Assembly: GCA_009838195.1 (NCBI GenBank)
Contig: VXSC01000037.1
Coordinates: 1 to 64,000 of the forward strand
Source: Rhodothermaceae bacterium
GTDB taxonomy: Bacteria > Bacteroidota > Rhodothermia > Rhodothermales > Bin80
Length of the DNA: 64,000 nt
Direction of reading: 5' to 3'
Under the pieces are notes generated by a model. The model saw only the letters and a program-made list of their open reading frames with translations, was not told the origin of the DNA and ran no database searches. The position numbers and the translations under genes were made by a program. Positions 17,992 through 26,538 of this stretch are shown one piece after another; position 1 is the first letter of the stretch; every line of letters begins with the position of its first letter.

Positions 17992-18705
17992 TTGTCTAAG
18001 AAACCCCGTATAGTACGCAGAGATCACCACAGGCGTTCATCGGCCATCAGCCGCTTTGACGCACTGGATACAATGGTAGATGAGGACCTGATGGAGCTTT
18101 TTCAGGCTGGAACTGTGGAGGCCTATAATATCCTGGTGGATCGCTACAGTGAGCGCCTTATGCATTATCTGTATGGATTTCTAGGTGACAAAAAACGCTG
18201 CGAAGATCTTCTTCAGGAAACATTCCTTCGCGTTCACCGCAACCGCCACTCGTATCAGCGTATTGCAAAATTCTCTACTTGGCTCTATACCATCGCGGGG
18301 AATCTAGCTCGGAGTGAGTATCGAAAGCAGAAGCGTCGGCATATGTATTCGATCCAGTCCGTGAGCAGGGACAATGAGGAATACGAGATGCCACTGCCGG
18401 ACGAGACCTTTTTACCGGATAAACACACGGAAAGTGCTCTTCAGGATGAGTACATCCAGGAAGCACTGGGTTCGCTCCCACCAAATTTCAGAGAGGTGGT
18501 AATTCTGCGGGACGTTCAGCAACTGGCTTACGGTGAGATCGCACAAATCACAGGACTTCCAATGGGAACGGTAAAAAGTCGCATTAATCGCGGACGTAGC
18601 AAGTTACAGGGGATACTCAGAGAGATCTATCCCTTTACGGAGGAACCAGATCCCCTCCCCATTGATCTACCAAATAGTACCACACAATTGGAAGCCGTCG
18701 AATGA
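17992..18705 (+). CDS. ECF-type RNA polymerase sigma factor (paralogue 1)
   Basis: A protein of 237 residues. Region 2 spans about residues 30-105 (LFQAGTVEAYNILVDRY, then ETFLRVHRNRHSY and FSTWLYTIAGNLARSEYR). A linker contains MPLPDETFLPDK. Region 4 spans about 145-205 (LPPNFREVVILRDVQQLAYG, ITGLPMGTVKSRINRGRSKL). The start is TTG at 17992: the N-terminal block RIVRR-x-RR...SRFDAL is conserved in the second sigma factor 1.4 kb downstream, so translation must begin before the first ATG. The gene overlaps the DUF971 gene by 4 bp (ATGA). No anti-sigma gene is adjacent, so control may be transcriptional or translational. Confidence 0.92.
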   Translation: MSKKPRIVRRDHHRRSSAISRFDALDTMVDEDLMELFQAGTVEAYNILVDRYSERLMHYLYGFLGDKKRCEDLLQETFLRVHRNRHSYQRIAKFSTWLYTIAGNLARSEYRKQKRRHMYSIQSVSRDNEEYEMPLPDETFLPDKHTESALQDEYIQEALGSLPPNFREVVILRDVQQLAYGEIAQITGLPMGTVKSRINRGRSKLQGILREIYPFTEEPDPLPIDLPNSTTQLEAVE

Positions 18706-19031
18706 GTCTGCTTCCTGGTGGATTAACCTGCCAGCGTCTGATCATTGAGAAAGATGCTCAGACTCTGGAAGTTCAATGGTCTGATGGCCATCACTGCACT
18801 TTTCCACTGGATGGCCTGAGGCGTGCGTGTCCCTGTGCTGCTTGTCAGGGACACGAAAAAATGCATGAACTCCCGGACCCCGCAATTTTTCGCCTCCCTG
18901 CCTTAATGCGATGGGAAAATGTTAAGGCCGAAATCGCAGGGAGTGTGGGGGTGCGTCTCATCTGGGATGATGGGCATAACAGTGGCATTTTTACCTGGGC
19001 GCGCTTACGCGCTATGTGTCCGTGCGAGTAA
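18702..19031 (+). CDS. DUF971 domain protein
   Basis: A protein of 109 residues corresponding to the DUF971 / gamma-butyrobetaine hydroxylase N-terminal-like fold. It shows the W-S-D-G-H substrate-like strand (VQWSDGHHCTF), the Cys-rich knuckle RRACPCAACQGH and a second CPCE at the very end, so a metal site is likely. The family is also linked to iron-sulfur metabolism proteins. Its ATG overlaps the sigma-factor stop, so the two are translationally coupled. Confidence 0.85.
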   Translation: MSLLPGGLTCQRLIIEKDAQTLEVQWSDGHHCTFPLDGLRRACPCAACQGHEKMHELPDPAIFRLPALMRWENVKAEIAGSVGVRLIWDDGHNSGIFTWARLRAMCPCE

Positions 19032-19371
19032 CCACCATCCCTCCTGTTTTTGCGGAGATTGGCTGGTAAATCCACAAATCCAAAGTATGTAGCTCCGCAC
19101 TCAAAAGACCTGTCAAGAGCAACCTAAAGCTGTGATAATATCTTCCTCAATCATATTTCGTATATTTAGGTCCGCACTGATATTATACTTTTGCGTACTG
19201 ATCCCCATATAGTAATTACTGGGTTTTGTGAAAATTTGAATAAGATTGGGCAAATCGTGCCACAATGATATATGGGTTCTGTACGTTTAGTGTGTACTGT
19301 AACAAGGTGCATCATTAGTACGTAAGGGGCAGCGAGCCTGTCCCTCAGTCTTTAATAAGATTTATAGTAAC
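19032..19371 (+). other. Intergenic leader before sigma paralogue 2, with candidate promoter
   Basis: A 340-bp AT-rich stretch without a gene. TACTTTTG at 19186-19193 is an exact match to the Bacteroidota -7 consensus, but lies about 180 bp from the GTG start, leaving a long leader if used. No -33 TTTG at ideal spacing was found. No tRNA or riboswitch fold was recognised. Confidence 0.35.
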
Positions 19372-20061
19372 GTGAAACAAATAACACGCATCGTTCGAAA
19401 GGACTCGCGGCGGCGTACCGCCCTGAGTCGCTTTGACGCTCTTCAGGATATGTGCGATGAAGACCTGATGGAACACTTCCAGGCAGGTGTGGTCGAGGCG
19501 TACAATATTCTATGGGAGCGTTGGACCGGTCCCTTGGTGAACTTTCTCTATCGGTTCACGGGCGACAAAAAAGCCTGTGAAGATCTGATTCAAGAAACGT
19601 TCCTTCGTGTATACCGGAATCGACATTCCTATAAGCGTATTGCTAAGTTCTCAACCTGGCTGTATACGATTGCGGGAAACTTGGCAAAAACGGAATATCG
19701 CAAGCGTAGCCGACGGCGTATGGACTCTATCCAATCGTTTAACCGTGACGGAGAGGAGTTCGAGATGCCCCTGCCCGATGAGACTTTCTCGCCAGATAAG
19801 CACGCAGAAAGTGCCATCCAGGATTACTACATCCAGATGGGACTTCTGGCATTGCCGGATCATTTTCGCGAGGTAGTTATCCTCCGTGATATCCAGCAGC
19901 TTAGCTATGAAGAGATTGCCATCATCACCGGCCTGCCTATGGGTACGGTAAAGAGCCGGATTAATCGGGGACGCACAAAGCTCCAAGAGCTCCTGCAAGG
20001 CATCTACCCCTTCCTAGACGAAGAGGAGGAAGATGATGAGCCGCTTCCTGAGTTTGCATAA
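19372..20061 (+). CDS. ECF-type RNA polymerase sigma factor (paralogue 2)
   Basis: A protein of 229 residues that aligns with paralogue 1 along its whole length, by eye about two thirds or more identical. Blocks such as FSTWLYTIAGNLA, MPLPDETF, FREVVILRD and GLPMGTVKSRINRGR are the same. Region 4's recognition helix is almost unchanged (S-K to T-K), so both may recognise similar promoters, whereas region 2 differs more (WERWTGPLVNFLYRF against VDRYSERLMHYLYGF). It starts with GTG, supported by the conserved N-terminus RIVRK...SRFDAL. The C-terminus ends in an acidic tail (EEEEDDEPLPEFA). No anti-sigma gene follows. Confidence 0.92.
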   Translation: MKQITRIVRKDSRRRTALSRFDALQDMCDEDLMEHFQAGVVEAYNILWERWTGPLVNFLYRFTGDKKACEDLIQETFLRVYRNRHSYKRIAKFSTWLYTIAGNLAKTEYRKRSRRRMDSIQSFNRDGEEFEMPLPDETFSPDKHAESAIQDYYIQMGLLALPDHFREVVILRDIQQLSYEEIAIITGLPMGTVKSRINRGRTKLQELLQGIYPFLDEEEEDDEPLPEFA

Positions 20062-20090
20062 GCCAGACAGCTGGACATCAAGTCGGCTGA

Positions 20091-20192
20091 TTAGCTGCTG
20101 AGTTGGATCAGGATCGCGAAGGCAGCAACAACTCCTGCAAGTATGGTAAGCGCAATGATGATGTTCTTGCGTTGCTTCCGATTCATGTTCAT
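20091..20192 (-). CDS. Tiny single-span membrane protein
   Basis: A frame of 33 codons: a positively charged start (MNMNRKQRKN) followed by one clear membrane helix (IIIALTILAGVVAAFAILIQ) and a short LSS end. This is the classic topology of small bacterial inner-membrane peptides with the N-terminus inside. It is convergent with sigma paralogue 2 and divergent from phzF. Support is limited to composition; no homologue was recognised. Confidence 0.4.
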   Translation of the reverse strand: MNMNRKQRKNIIIALTILAGVVAAFAILIQLSS

Positions 20193-20276
20193 GAGGGACT
20201 CTGTACTGCAATAAAGGCTTTTGGGTACAAATATGCAAGTTTCTGGTAGCAAACCTGGTCTGTGACACACCCGCTT

Positions 20277-21155
20277 ATGGCATCCTTCCCCTTCTTCCAG
20301 GTTGATGCATTTACAGATACACCACTGAGTGGGAATCCCTGTGCGATTGTGATGGATGCGGATTCGCTTACGAGCGAGCAAATGCAGGCTATCGCACGCG
20401 AACAAAATCTCTCGGAAACGGCATTCATTCTGCACTCTGATCAAGCGGATGTACGTGCCCGCTACTTCACACCATCCGAAGAGATTCCGCTTGCTGGCCA
20501 TCCTACGATTGCATCGGTCCACCTTCTCGTAGAATGCAGACGTATCTCCCTGACGGGGCCTGTGACCACGATTGCACTGGAGCTTGAAGCGGGGATCATT
20601 TCTGTTGACATTCTGACTGCTTTTGGGAAAGCGAATGAGATTGTCATGACACAACTGAAGCCGCAGTTCCTGTCTCTGGTGCCGCACGATCAGGCTCTAT
20701 CTGCATTTGGCTTATCGAACGACGACCTCATTCCTGAAAAACCGATCCAAATCGTCAGCACTGGAACCCCACAGTTAATGGTACCTGTGCGGGATGTTGA
20801 TTGCCTTAGAGGAATTCAGGTAGATGTGGCTTCTTTCACACAACTTCGCCGTGAATTCGATTTTTTCAGCGCACACCTGTTTACCCTAAACAACTCGGAA
20901 ACATTTGCCCGCCATTTTGCCAGCCCACCCGATATATTCGAGGATCCATTTACTGGAAGTGCAACTGGCGGAATGGGAGCATACCTATGGCAGTATGACC
21001 TTATCAAGGAGCCTGTCTTTACTGCGCGTCAAGGAACCTGGATGCAACGACCAGGCCGGGCCCGCGTGACGGTCATGGGCCCACGTGCCGATATTACGAG
21101 TGTTAAAGTCGCTGGGCAGGCAGTAACGGTGATTGTCGGCACGCTTAATATTTAA
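20277..21155 (+). CDS. PhzF family isomerase/epimerase
   Basis: A cytoplasmic protein of 292 residues with the two-domain PhzF (DAP-epimerase-like) fold. The N-terminal QVDAFTD strand, the catalytic glutamate in NLSETAF, the TPSEEIPLAGHPTIAS loop and the C-terminal half-site DPFTGSATGGMGAYLW are present. PhzF isomerises a dihydroanthranilate in phenazine synthesis, but most single family members in genomes without phz genes have unknown small-molecule substrates; no other phz gene is here. ATG 20277 was preferred over an in-frame GTG at 20262. It lies 9 bp upstream of the PLP-dependent lyase gene, so the two are probably co-transcribed. Confidence 0.9.
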   Translation: MASFPFFQVDAFTDTPLSGNPCAIVMDADSLTSEQMQAIAREQNLSETAFILHSDQADVRARYFTPSEEIPLAGHPTIASVHLLVECRRISLTGPVTTIALELEAGIISVDILTAFGKANEIVMTQLKPQFLSLVPHDQALSAFGLSNDDLIPEKPIQIVSTGTPQLMVPVRDVDCLRGIQVDVASFTQLRREFDFFSAHLFTLNNSETFARHFASPPDIFEDPFTGSATGGMGAYLWQYDLIKEPVFTARQGTWMQRPGRARVTVMGPRADITSVKVAGQAVTVIVGTLNI

Positions 21156-21164
21156 TCAAAATTA

Positions 21165-22298
21165 ATGATGACTCAAGCTATTGATACTCAGCTTATTCAT
21201 GCGGGAGAAGAGCGCCGTATTGAGGGAGCAATCCGCATGCCAATTTTTCAAACGGCCATGTTTGAGCATGACGATTCTCCCCTGAGATACATCCGCTACA
21301 ATAACACACCAAACCAAATTGTGCTCAATCGAAAACTTGCGATTTTGGAAGGAGCTGAGGAAGCATTGGTCACCGGTAGCGGAATGGCTGCAATTAGTGG
21401 AGCACTCCTTACCGTACTCAAGCCAGGGGATCATCTTCTGACACAAGACACCGTCTATGGAGGAACACATGGATTCGTTCGTACACTACTGGCAGATCTT
21501 GGGGTTAGCGTCTCCTTCTTTGATGCGGATGCTCCCGAAACCTGGAATTCCTTGTTGCAGGCCAATACTCGTGCAGTCTATGTTGAATCCATCACAAACC
21601 CCCTACTTCACGTTTGTGATTTGGAAGGGATCGTTGCGTTTGCGCAGGCAAATAAATTGGTCTCCCTGATTGACAATACCTTTGCGACGCCATTCAATTA
21701 CCCCGCTTCTGCTGCAGGATTTGACTTCTCACTTCACAGTGCAACCAAGTACCTTAACGGACACTCCGATGTTGTAGCCGGTGTCATTGCTGGAAGGGGA
21801 GACTGGGTGCGCAAGGCTGGAAAAAATTTAAAGCAGCTAGGAGGCTCCTTGGATCCTCATGCCTGTTTTTTACTTCATCGAGGTGTTCAAACCCTAGCCC
21901 TGCGAATGAGGCAACATAATTCCACCGCGCATGCTCTGGCAGAATTTCTTGATTCCAGAAGTGAGGTTGCACAGGTCTACCACCCTGGTCTGAAATCTCA
22001 TCCACAACACGAGCGGGCAGCTCGCTTATTTGAAGGCTTTAGTGGAATGTTGAGTATCGAACTGAAAGGTGGTTTAGAAGCTACAGAAAAGCTGATGAGT
22101 CGCCTCCAGATTCCCGTCTATGCACCAAGCCTCGGAGGTATCGAATCCCTGATGACCCGTCCCGCAATCAGTTCGCACGCAGGACTGACTCCGGAAGAGC
22201 GCAAAGCTGCAGGAATTCGTGATTTTCTTTTAAGGATTTCTGTGGGGATCGAAGACTGTCACGACCTGATTGATGATTTCGAACAGGCTCTGAATTAA
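21165..22298 (+). CDS. PLP-dependent Cys/Met metabolism enzyme (gamma-lyase or gamma-synthase type)
   Basis: A cytoplasmic enzyme of 377 residues of the trans-sulfuration family. It has the phosphate-binding SGMAAISGALL helix, the aromatic stacking YGGTHGF, the aspartate in LIDNTFATPFNYP, and the PLP lysine in HSATKYLNGHSDVVAG. The C-terminus has SLGGIESLMTRPA, where the serine and arginine bind the substrate carboxylate. Methionine gamma-lyase, cystathionine gamma-lyase and gamma-synthase share these motifs and cannot be separated here. A second, in-frame ATG directly after the first makes the exact start uncertain by one codon. Confidence 0.9.
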   Translation: MMTQAIDTQLIHAGEERRIEGAIRMPIFQTAMFEHDDSPLRYIRYNNTPNQIVLNRKLAILEGAEEALVTGSGMAAISGALLTVLKPGDHLLTQDTVYGGTHGFVRTLLADLGVSVSFFDADAPETWNSLLQANTRAVYVESITNPLLHVCDLEGIVAFAQANKLVSLIDNTFATPFNYPASAAGFDFSLHSATKYLNGHSDVVAGVIAGRGDWVRKAGKNLKQLGGSLDPHACFLLHRGVQTLALRMRQHNSTAHALAEFLDSRSEVAQVYHPGLKSHPQHERAARLFEGFSGMLSIELKGGLEATEKLMSRLQIPVYAPSLGGIESLMTRPAISSHAGLTPEERKAAGIRDFLLRISVGIEDCHDLIDDFEQALN

Positions 22299-22438
22299 CC
22301 GGATCCCCGTTGCTTTTCCCTAGAGGTCGGATCAATATTCTTCATGGTACTTTCATTTGACAGGTTTTCCTACGATACCGGGTAGGAATCTGCTCCGCCG
22401 CCTTGGGTGCTGGTTGTTGGCCGAGCACACAGGCAGCC

Positions 22439-23028
22439 TTACCGCACACGCAGGAAGCGGCCGGCCAGTCTTCGAATTCCCACCGGCGAGTTTGCCTGAA
22501 TCTGATACACATACAGGCCCGAGGGCAATGCCGAACCCTCAAGACGGATGCTCTGGCTCCAGCCAGCGGTTAGATCGACCGGAGGTTGGGAAAGTACCCG
22601 CCGTCCCATCACATCAAACACCTCCACATTCAGGGTGGCGGGCCAAGGAAGATCGACAACGAGGCGTGTGGATTTGCTAAAAGGATTGGGATAGTTTCCG
22701 TGAACCATAAACGATTCCGGCACTCCCCCCTGCTCCGACGCGACGGGGCCAAGGAATTCAACATGGAACACCAGACCATCTGTCGCCCTGGTGGCATCGG
22801 TCGCCTTAAACATATAAGGAATCGGACTTGACGTAACCATCGTCGGCGTTCCGCTGATCGTGCGAGTCAATGAATCGTACACGAGCTCGGCGGGGAGCTT
22901 GGGGGTCAGGGTATAGGTAACCGGTGAAATACCTCCTTGGCATTCTGGGCAATTACTCTACCGGTGCAGAAGAATCGAACAGGGAGGAGCCCTAACGTCA
23001 GTAGAGCAAATGACTGATGGATTCCCAT
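22439..23028 (-). pseudogene. Frameshifted remnant of a T9SS-secreted Ig-like protein
   Basis: The minus strand first reads a signal peptide (MGIHQSFALLTLGLL...VIAQ from 23028). It then continues in a different frame as an Ig-like putative cell-surface repeat (PVTYTLTPKLPAELVYDSLT, RTISGTP) and a C-terminal sorting domain (GNYPNPF, DLPW, GRRVL, TAGWS, LPSGLYVYQI) ending RFLRVR. One indel near 22925-22960 is enough to break it. The sorting domain closely resembles that of the subtilase at 34.3-37.3 kb. The intact ancestor would have been exported by Sec, then by T9SS. Confidence 0.7.
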
Positions 23029-23266
23029 AGTCGTACAAAGGATGATGCGCGTCAAACGTTAGATCTTATCCTGACCTCGGCATTCGGGCAACAAAAAACC
23101 TTGTTCCATGGTTATTTGTCGGTCCAGACGGCCCCGTCCGACGTTCAATGTCAGTTCTGGCAAAAGATCTTGTCGCCGCCACCAAGCACTGTCCCGTCCG
23201 AACGACAGGTGCGCGAATAATCGATTCAAGCCAGCAATCAGGACGACATGTAACAAGTTTCGAGGA

Positions 23267-23860
23267 TTAGTGGGCGGTGCTCAGCGCATTCATTACGGCT
23301 TTATAGTCCGCTTTGTCTACTTCGTCTAACAAGGATGTGGCTGCTGGAGCAATGGCAACGAAACGTATGCGGTCCCCATCGAACACGGATGCCCTCGGCG
23401 AAGAGCCTCGGGGCCGCTGAATAATTACGAAAACGGTTCCGACTTCAGTAGCATACGAGAGGTTGATTTCTCCGAGAGAAAACGGAAGGGCATAAAATTC
23501 CTCTCCACCACTCCCTAGATCAGTATACGCTAGTACGACTCCACGTTCGTGAATTTCACGGGTAATCAGTCCTGAAGACCATCCTGCTACTTCTAGGAAC
23601 TCCGATACCTGAAAATCACTTGTTCGCAAGGTTACGGTAAAACTCTGAACATTGGCGTTACCCGGTGGTCCTTGCTCTCCTGTAGCTCCCCGTTCACCTG
23701 TCCCCCCCTGCGGTCCAGCAGGCCCTTCTGGTCCAACGGGACCTTCGCAGGCAGACAGGAATAGGGCGGCAAGCAGGAATAGAATAGCTGCCAAGCTAAG
23801 GGATTGGAGAGAGGGTCCTCTACCATTTATGCAAATAGAAAGCGGCATAATTTCAGTCAT
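23267..23860 (-). CDS. Lipoprotein with collagen-like Gly-X-Y repeats
   Basis: A protein of 197 residues. A signal peptide of type II ends in the lipobox LSAC. Directly after the lipidated cysteine come about ten collagen-like triplets (GPVGPEGPAGPQGGTGERG continuing to GPPGN), then a globular beta-rich domain of about 130 residues (FTVTLRTSDFQV, ITREIHERGVVLAYTDLG, FYALPFSL). Similar collagen-plus-globular lipoproteins are common in Bacteroidota, where the role is unknown; a trimeric surface stalk is plausible. It is a lone gene inside a decayed region but itself looks intact. Confidence 0.85.
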   Translation of the reverse strand: MTEIMPLSICINGRGPSLQSLSLAAILFLLAALFLSACEGPVGPEGPAGPQGGTGERGATGEQGPPGNANVQSFTVTLRTSDFQVSEFLEVAGWSSGLITREIHERGVVLAYTDLGSGGEEFYALPFSLGEINLSYATEVGTVFVIIQRPRGSSPRASVFDGDRIRFVAIAPAATSLLDEVDKADYKAVMNALSTAH

Positions 23861-23957
23861 TTCAATTTTATCTTGTTGTAATGATAGACGACAGTCAATC
23901 CCTGAAAGTGACGGACACTGATGCCACTTTGCACAAGAATTCCCTATCGAAGAGATA

Positions 23958-24062
23958 GCGGTAAAATAGTGACACTTGAAGTATTTTGTCAGTCATTTAT
24001 ATTCCTTATCTGTGATTTTATCGGAAAATTTTGTTATATTACTGTTAACTCATAATAAATTG
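23958..24062 (-). repeat. Dispersed repeat, copy C (core only)
   Basis: The minus strand from about 24062 down carries the same core as copies A and B: GAGTTAACAGTAATAT, then ACAGATAAGGAATA, then AAAATACTTCAAGTGT. The part corresponding to the 120-bp coding tail of A and B is missing and is replaced by an IS110 transposase remnant that ends at this point, so the junction lies near 24060. Confidence 0.55.
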
Positions 24063-24555
24063 TAGCTCCGGGCCAGAACTGGTTCCAGACCTGATGTGCC
24101 AGCCGAGTGTGCTGCGCCGTCAACTCATCGGCTATGCGATACCATTCGAGCATCCGTATGATCTCGACATTAACCCGATCTAATCTTCACAGAAATTGGG
24201 ATCAGTCTGGACAGCATCGGCGAGCACGCGCGCATCCCGGCGGTCATTGGGTCCGACGAATACCAATCCCGGAAGCGATCCAACTGCTTGGGGTTGATGG
24301 TAGGCACCTAGAAGATATTCCCCTTGAAGCCGTCCACGACCAGACCATTGGAAACCTCAATGGCAGCTGCAATCTGGCCCGCAGTACAGTTTGCACAATC
24401 GAAGATCTAGTCCCACTGTTGGGGATTCCATCCCCTGAATGTGCAATAGAATTCTTACCAATAACGGTTCCTACTGAATTCACGATGCACACCTGGTACG
24501 ACTCAGTCCCCGAGTCAATGCTACAAAAGATGATGGATTGAGAATTCGTAGACAT
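24063..24555 (-). pseudogene. Degraded IS110-family transposase
   Basis: Four fragments in shifting frames reconstruct an IS110 transposase N-terminal half. The first catalytic strand is SIIFCSIDSGTESYQVCIV. NPKQLDRFRDW follows. Next comes the DRRDARVLADAVQTDP block, which carries the catalytic aspartates of the DEDD domain, and last VEIIRMLEWYRIADELTAQ with HTRLAHQVWNQ. At least three frameshifts and a stop interrupt it, and the C-terminal half is missing. The element is dead. Confidence 0.75.
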
Positions 24556-25341
24556 GATGGTGTATCTGTAGTGTGTGAAAGTAGTCGCGGATTGATGTGA
24601 TGCTTCATCGGTCCCTATATCGGTGCTCAATGACACAAACTCTCTACGGGGCGAAATCACGGCACTTCCTAGGGCGCGCCGACCAAGCAATCAAGACACA
24701 GGAGGCAGTTAGTCACTTTTGGGGAGGTGATCCGCAGAGACCCGATGTGAAACACAAATAGGCAATGCTCTTGTGAGCCTGGAAAGATCAAACGGTCTCA
24801 AAATCAAAAACCCTCGGCACAGAACCGATGATCCGTGACCTCTTTCATTGAAGCCCCAAACCCGCAGCTCTATGTCAATCTTCTTCAACTTCTTTGATTG
24901 CTCCAATACGTACTTAGGTAGCATCCCCTACAACATACAGGGTGAAATCCCCTCCCATTCCCTTTCCGAAATAGCCAGCGGTGTGTTAGCACCATTTTCT
25001 TCGATCTTGGCGGACGGCTTTCTTTGTCTCGCTGGGGCCTGAAAATGAACTGTCCACTGAAGAAGAAGAAGAACCAGAAGTCAAAGTCAGAGTACATGAC
25101 TGGTGCGATAACCAGAGTGACGAGTGTTGGATTTGACAACCTTCTGATGATCGTAATGCCCAGAGGCCCCCAGAATACAGACCGACCTCCCCGCGAACTG
25201 GCGATGTAAATCAAGCAGTGACCTCCAAGAAAGAACGTAACAAGCGACCCATCGAGAGCGGTGGCGAGGCGTGCATTCCCACCTATACCCGAATCTGTGC
25301 CAAGCCTTTCGGACGGGGCAACTCCCACCTTTTCAAACGCT
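24556..25341. other. Decayed stretch with a possible membrane-protein remnant
   Basis: About 790 bp without an intact gene. On the minus strand from about 25265 to 24928 one frame gives hydrophobic segments (SLVTFFLGGHCLIYIAS, TLVTLVIAPVMYSDF). After a single frameshift near 25010 it gives a polar tail (PSAKIEENGANTPLAISE) and a stop. This may be a broken small membrane protein. Nothing else is supported. Confidence 0.3.
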
Positions 25342-25701
25342 TCAGTTGTTACTACAGCGGACACTTCGTGACACTGCGCTAAACAATCTGATGTTGCCTT
25401 CACTGTCGCCTTCGACATTGAAGTCTTCGCCACTGCGGCACAACCGAGCCTCGGTGTCCGATAGCGGCAGTTGAGTACATGCCCGCTCGTAGGCCGAATT
25501 CAGCGCCTCCTCACGCGTGCTGCCCGTCCCCGTGCCCGTCCCGGATCCGCTTGGTGAACTCAGATTACCGAGCGTGGACGGTTCAAGAGTCAGTGTCACA
25601 GTACATTCCCAAGACGCCGATGAAGGGGAGGCAGTGTCACATGCACTTAAGGTCAAGCCGACCGTCGCCGCTGTAAGGATCAATAAGTCTAATCTACGCA
25701 T
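25342..25701 (-). CDS. Small Cys-containing lipoprotein
   Basis: A protein of 119 residues from the chosen ATG (an in-frame ATG at 25734 would add 11). The signal peptide LILTAATVGLTLSAC has a good lipobox. The mature part has a SGSGTGTGTGS linker at about residues 50-60 and four further cysteines (WECTVT, RACTQL, RLCRSG, VRCSNN), which could form two disulfides in the periplasm or on the surface. No family was recognised. It stands alone on its strand between decayed elements. Confidence 0.7.
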   Translation of the reverse strand: MRRLDLLILTAATVGLTLSACDTASPSSASWECTVTLTLEPSTLGNLSSPSGSGTGTGTGSTREEALNSAYERACTQLPLSDTEARLCRSGEDFNVEGDSEGNIRLFSAVSRSVRCSNN

Positions 25702-25859
25702 CGTTTGTTGACAGAGTATTCGTTTCCGGGTCATACTTTCAGGAGAGCCTCTTGAAAAAACCTAAAATCTAAAACCGGGGCAAATCACAAACAGAGCCCA
25801 GTGAACTTTACAGTACAGTTTCCAGTCCGTACGATTTTTTGTGCTTCGGGCACACAGGT

Positions 25860-26195
25860 CCAGACACTCGCCTAGTGAATATTGTCCAGCTAGCAAGTCG
25901 TTATGGACAGGAAACCCTGTTTGCAAAGATAGTAACTCTTCAAGTATTTTTTCGCCAATTGTATTCTTTATCTGTTGTATAATGGCCAATATCGGTGTTA
26001 TTACTGTTAATTCATGCCAGATTATATGTTTGAGCCAAAGCATGGAATAATCACAATCAATTTAACGGTTGGCGCACAGTGCGAGACCCGGATGGTTCTT
26101 TCGCACCAAATCGAGATGCGGGCGAATGACTGAATCCAGGGGATCTACGAAAAGACGGGGGATTAAACCTCCCTCTTGATCTGATTAGATGGGCA
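25860..26195 (-). repeat. Dispersed repeat, copy B
   Basis: The minus-strand partner of copy A (388-720), aligned without gaps for more than 250 bp. The minus strand reads a 39-codon open tail (26181 to 26062: EGGLIPRLFVDPLD, IRPHLDLVRK, HPGLALCANR, stop). Exactly 21 bp after the stop begins, as in copy A, a second frame starts with ATG at 26043 (MLWLKHIIWHELTVI...) and stays open to 25762 (93 codons). Whether this second frame is a gene is unclear: it is broken by stops in copy A. Confidence 0.7.
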
Positions 26196-26538
26196 AGTTC
26201 ATCTTAATACATAAAGGTGGTTGGGGAGTCCGATGTATCCTGAGAGGAATCGTTACTTCAGGTCCCAAACCATGGGGTAGGAGCGGCAGAACAGCCGATA
26301 TGGCATGGACTGTGCTTGCTCACGTATGCAGGTCGCCACTGCAGCCTCTCCGTATTATGCAGGAAAACTCAATGATTGAAATCCCGTCTAATAACCGCTC
26401 TGACATGACCCCAGTGTTATGCTCAGGGTAACGTCTGACCCGTCTGTCCTGTCTTGATATTCACAAGGAACCCGAACGGTCAGGCCCCAACTTAAGAATA
26501 TGATTTCCAAATATTTAAATCTAGAGTCCTTGGGTGCG
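26196..26538. other. Intergenic stretch, nothing recognised
   Basis: About 340 bp between repeat copy B and the end of the 26.5-32.3 kb operon. Only short frames without motifs are present on both strands. No clear terminator hairpin for the leftward operon was found. Confidence 0.4.

Noticed and set aside
20277-21155. Phenazine biosynthesis locus
   Set aside because: Only a PhzF-family gene is present; no phzA, B, D, E or G homologue lies nearby.
23059-23256. A 65-codon minus-strand frame between the collagen-like lipoprotein and the broken T9SS gene
   Set aside because: Considered as another gene remnant, but no domain or conserved motif could be named.
24244-24690. A 148-codon minus-strand frame taken as one gene
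   Set aside because: Only its middle matches IS110 transposase; the first 45 codons and the end after the frameshift are unrelated, so it was folded into the pseudogene.
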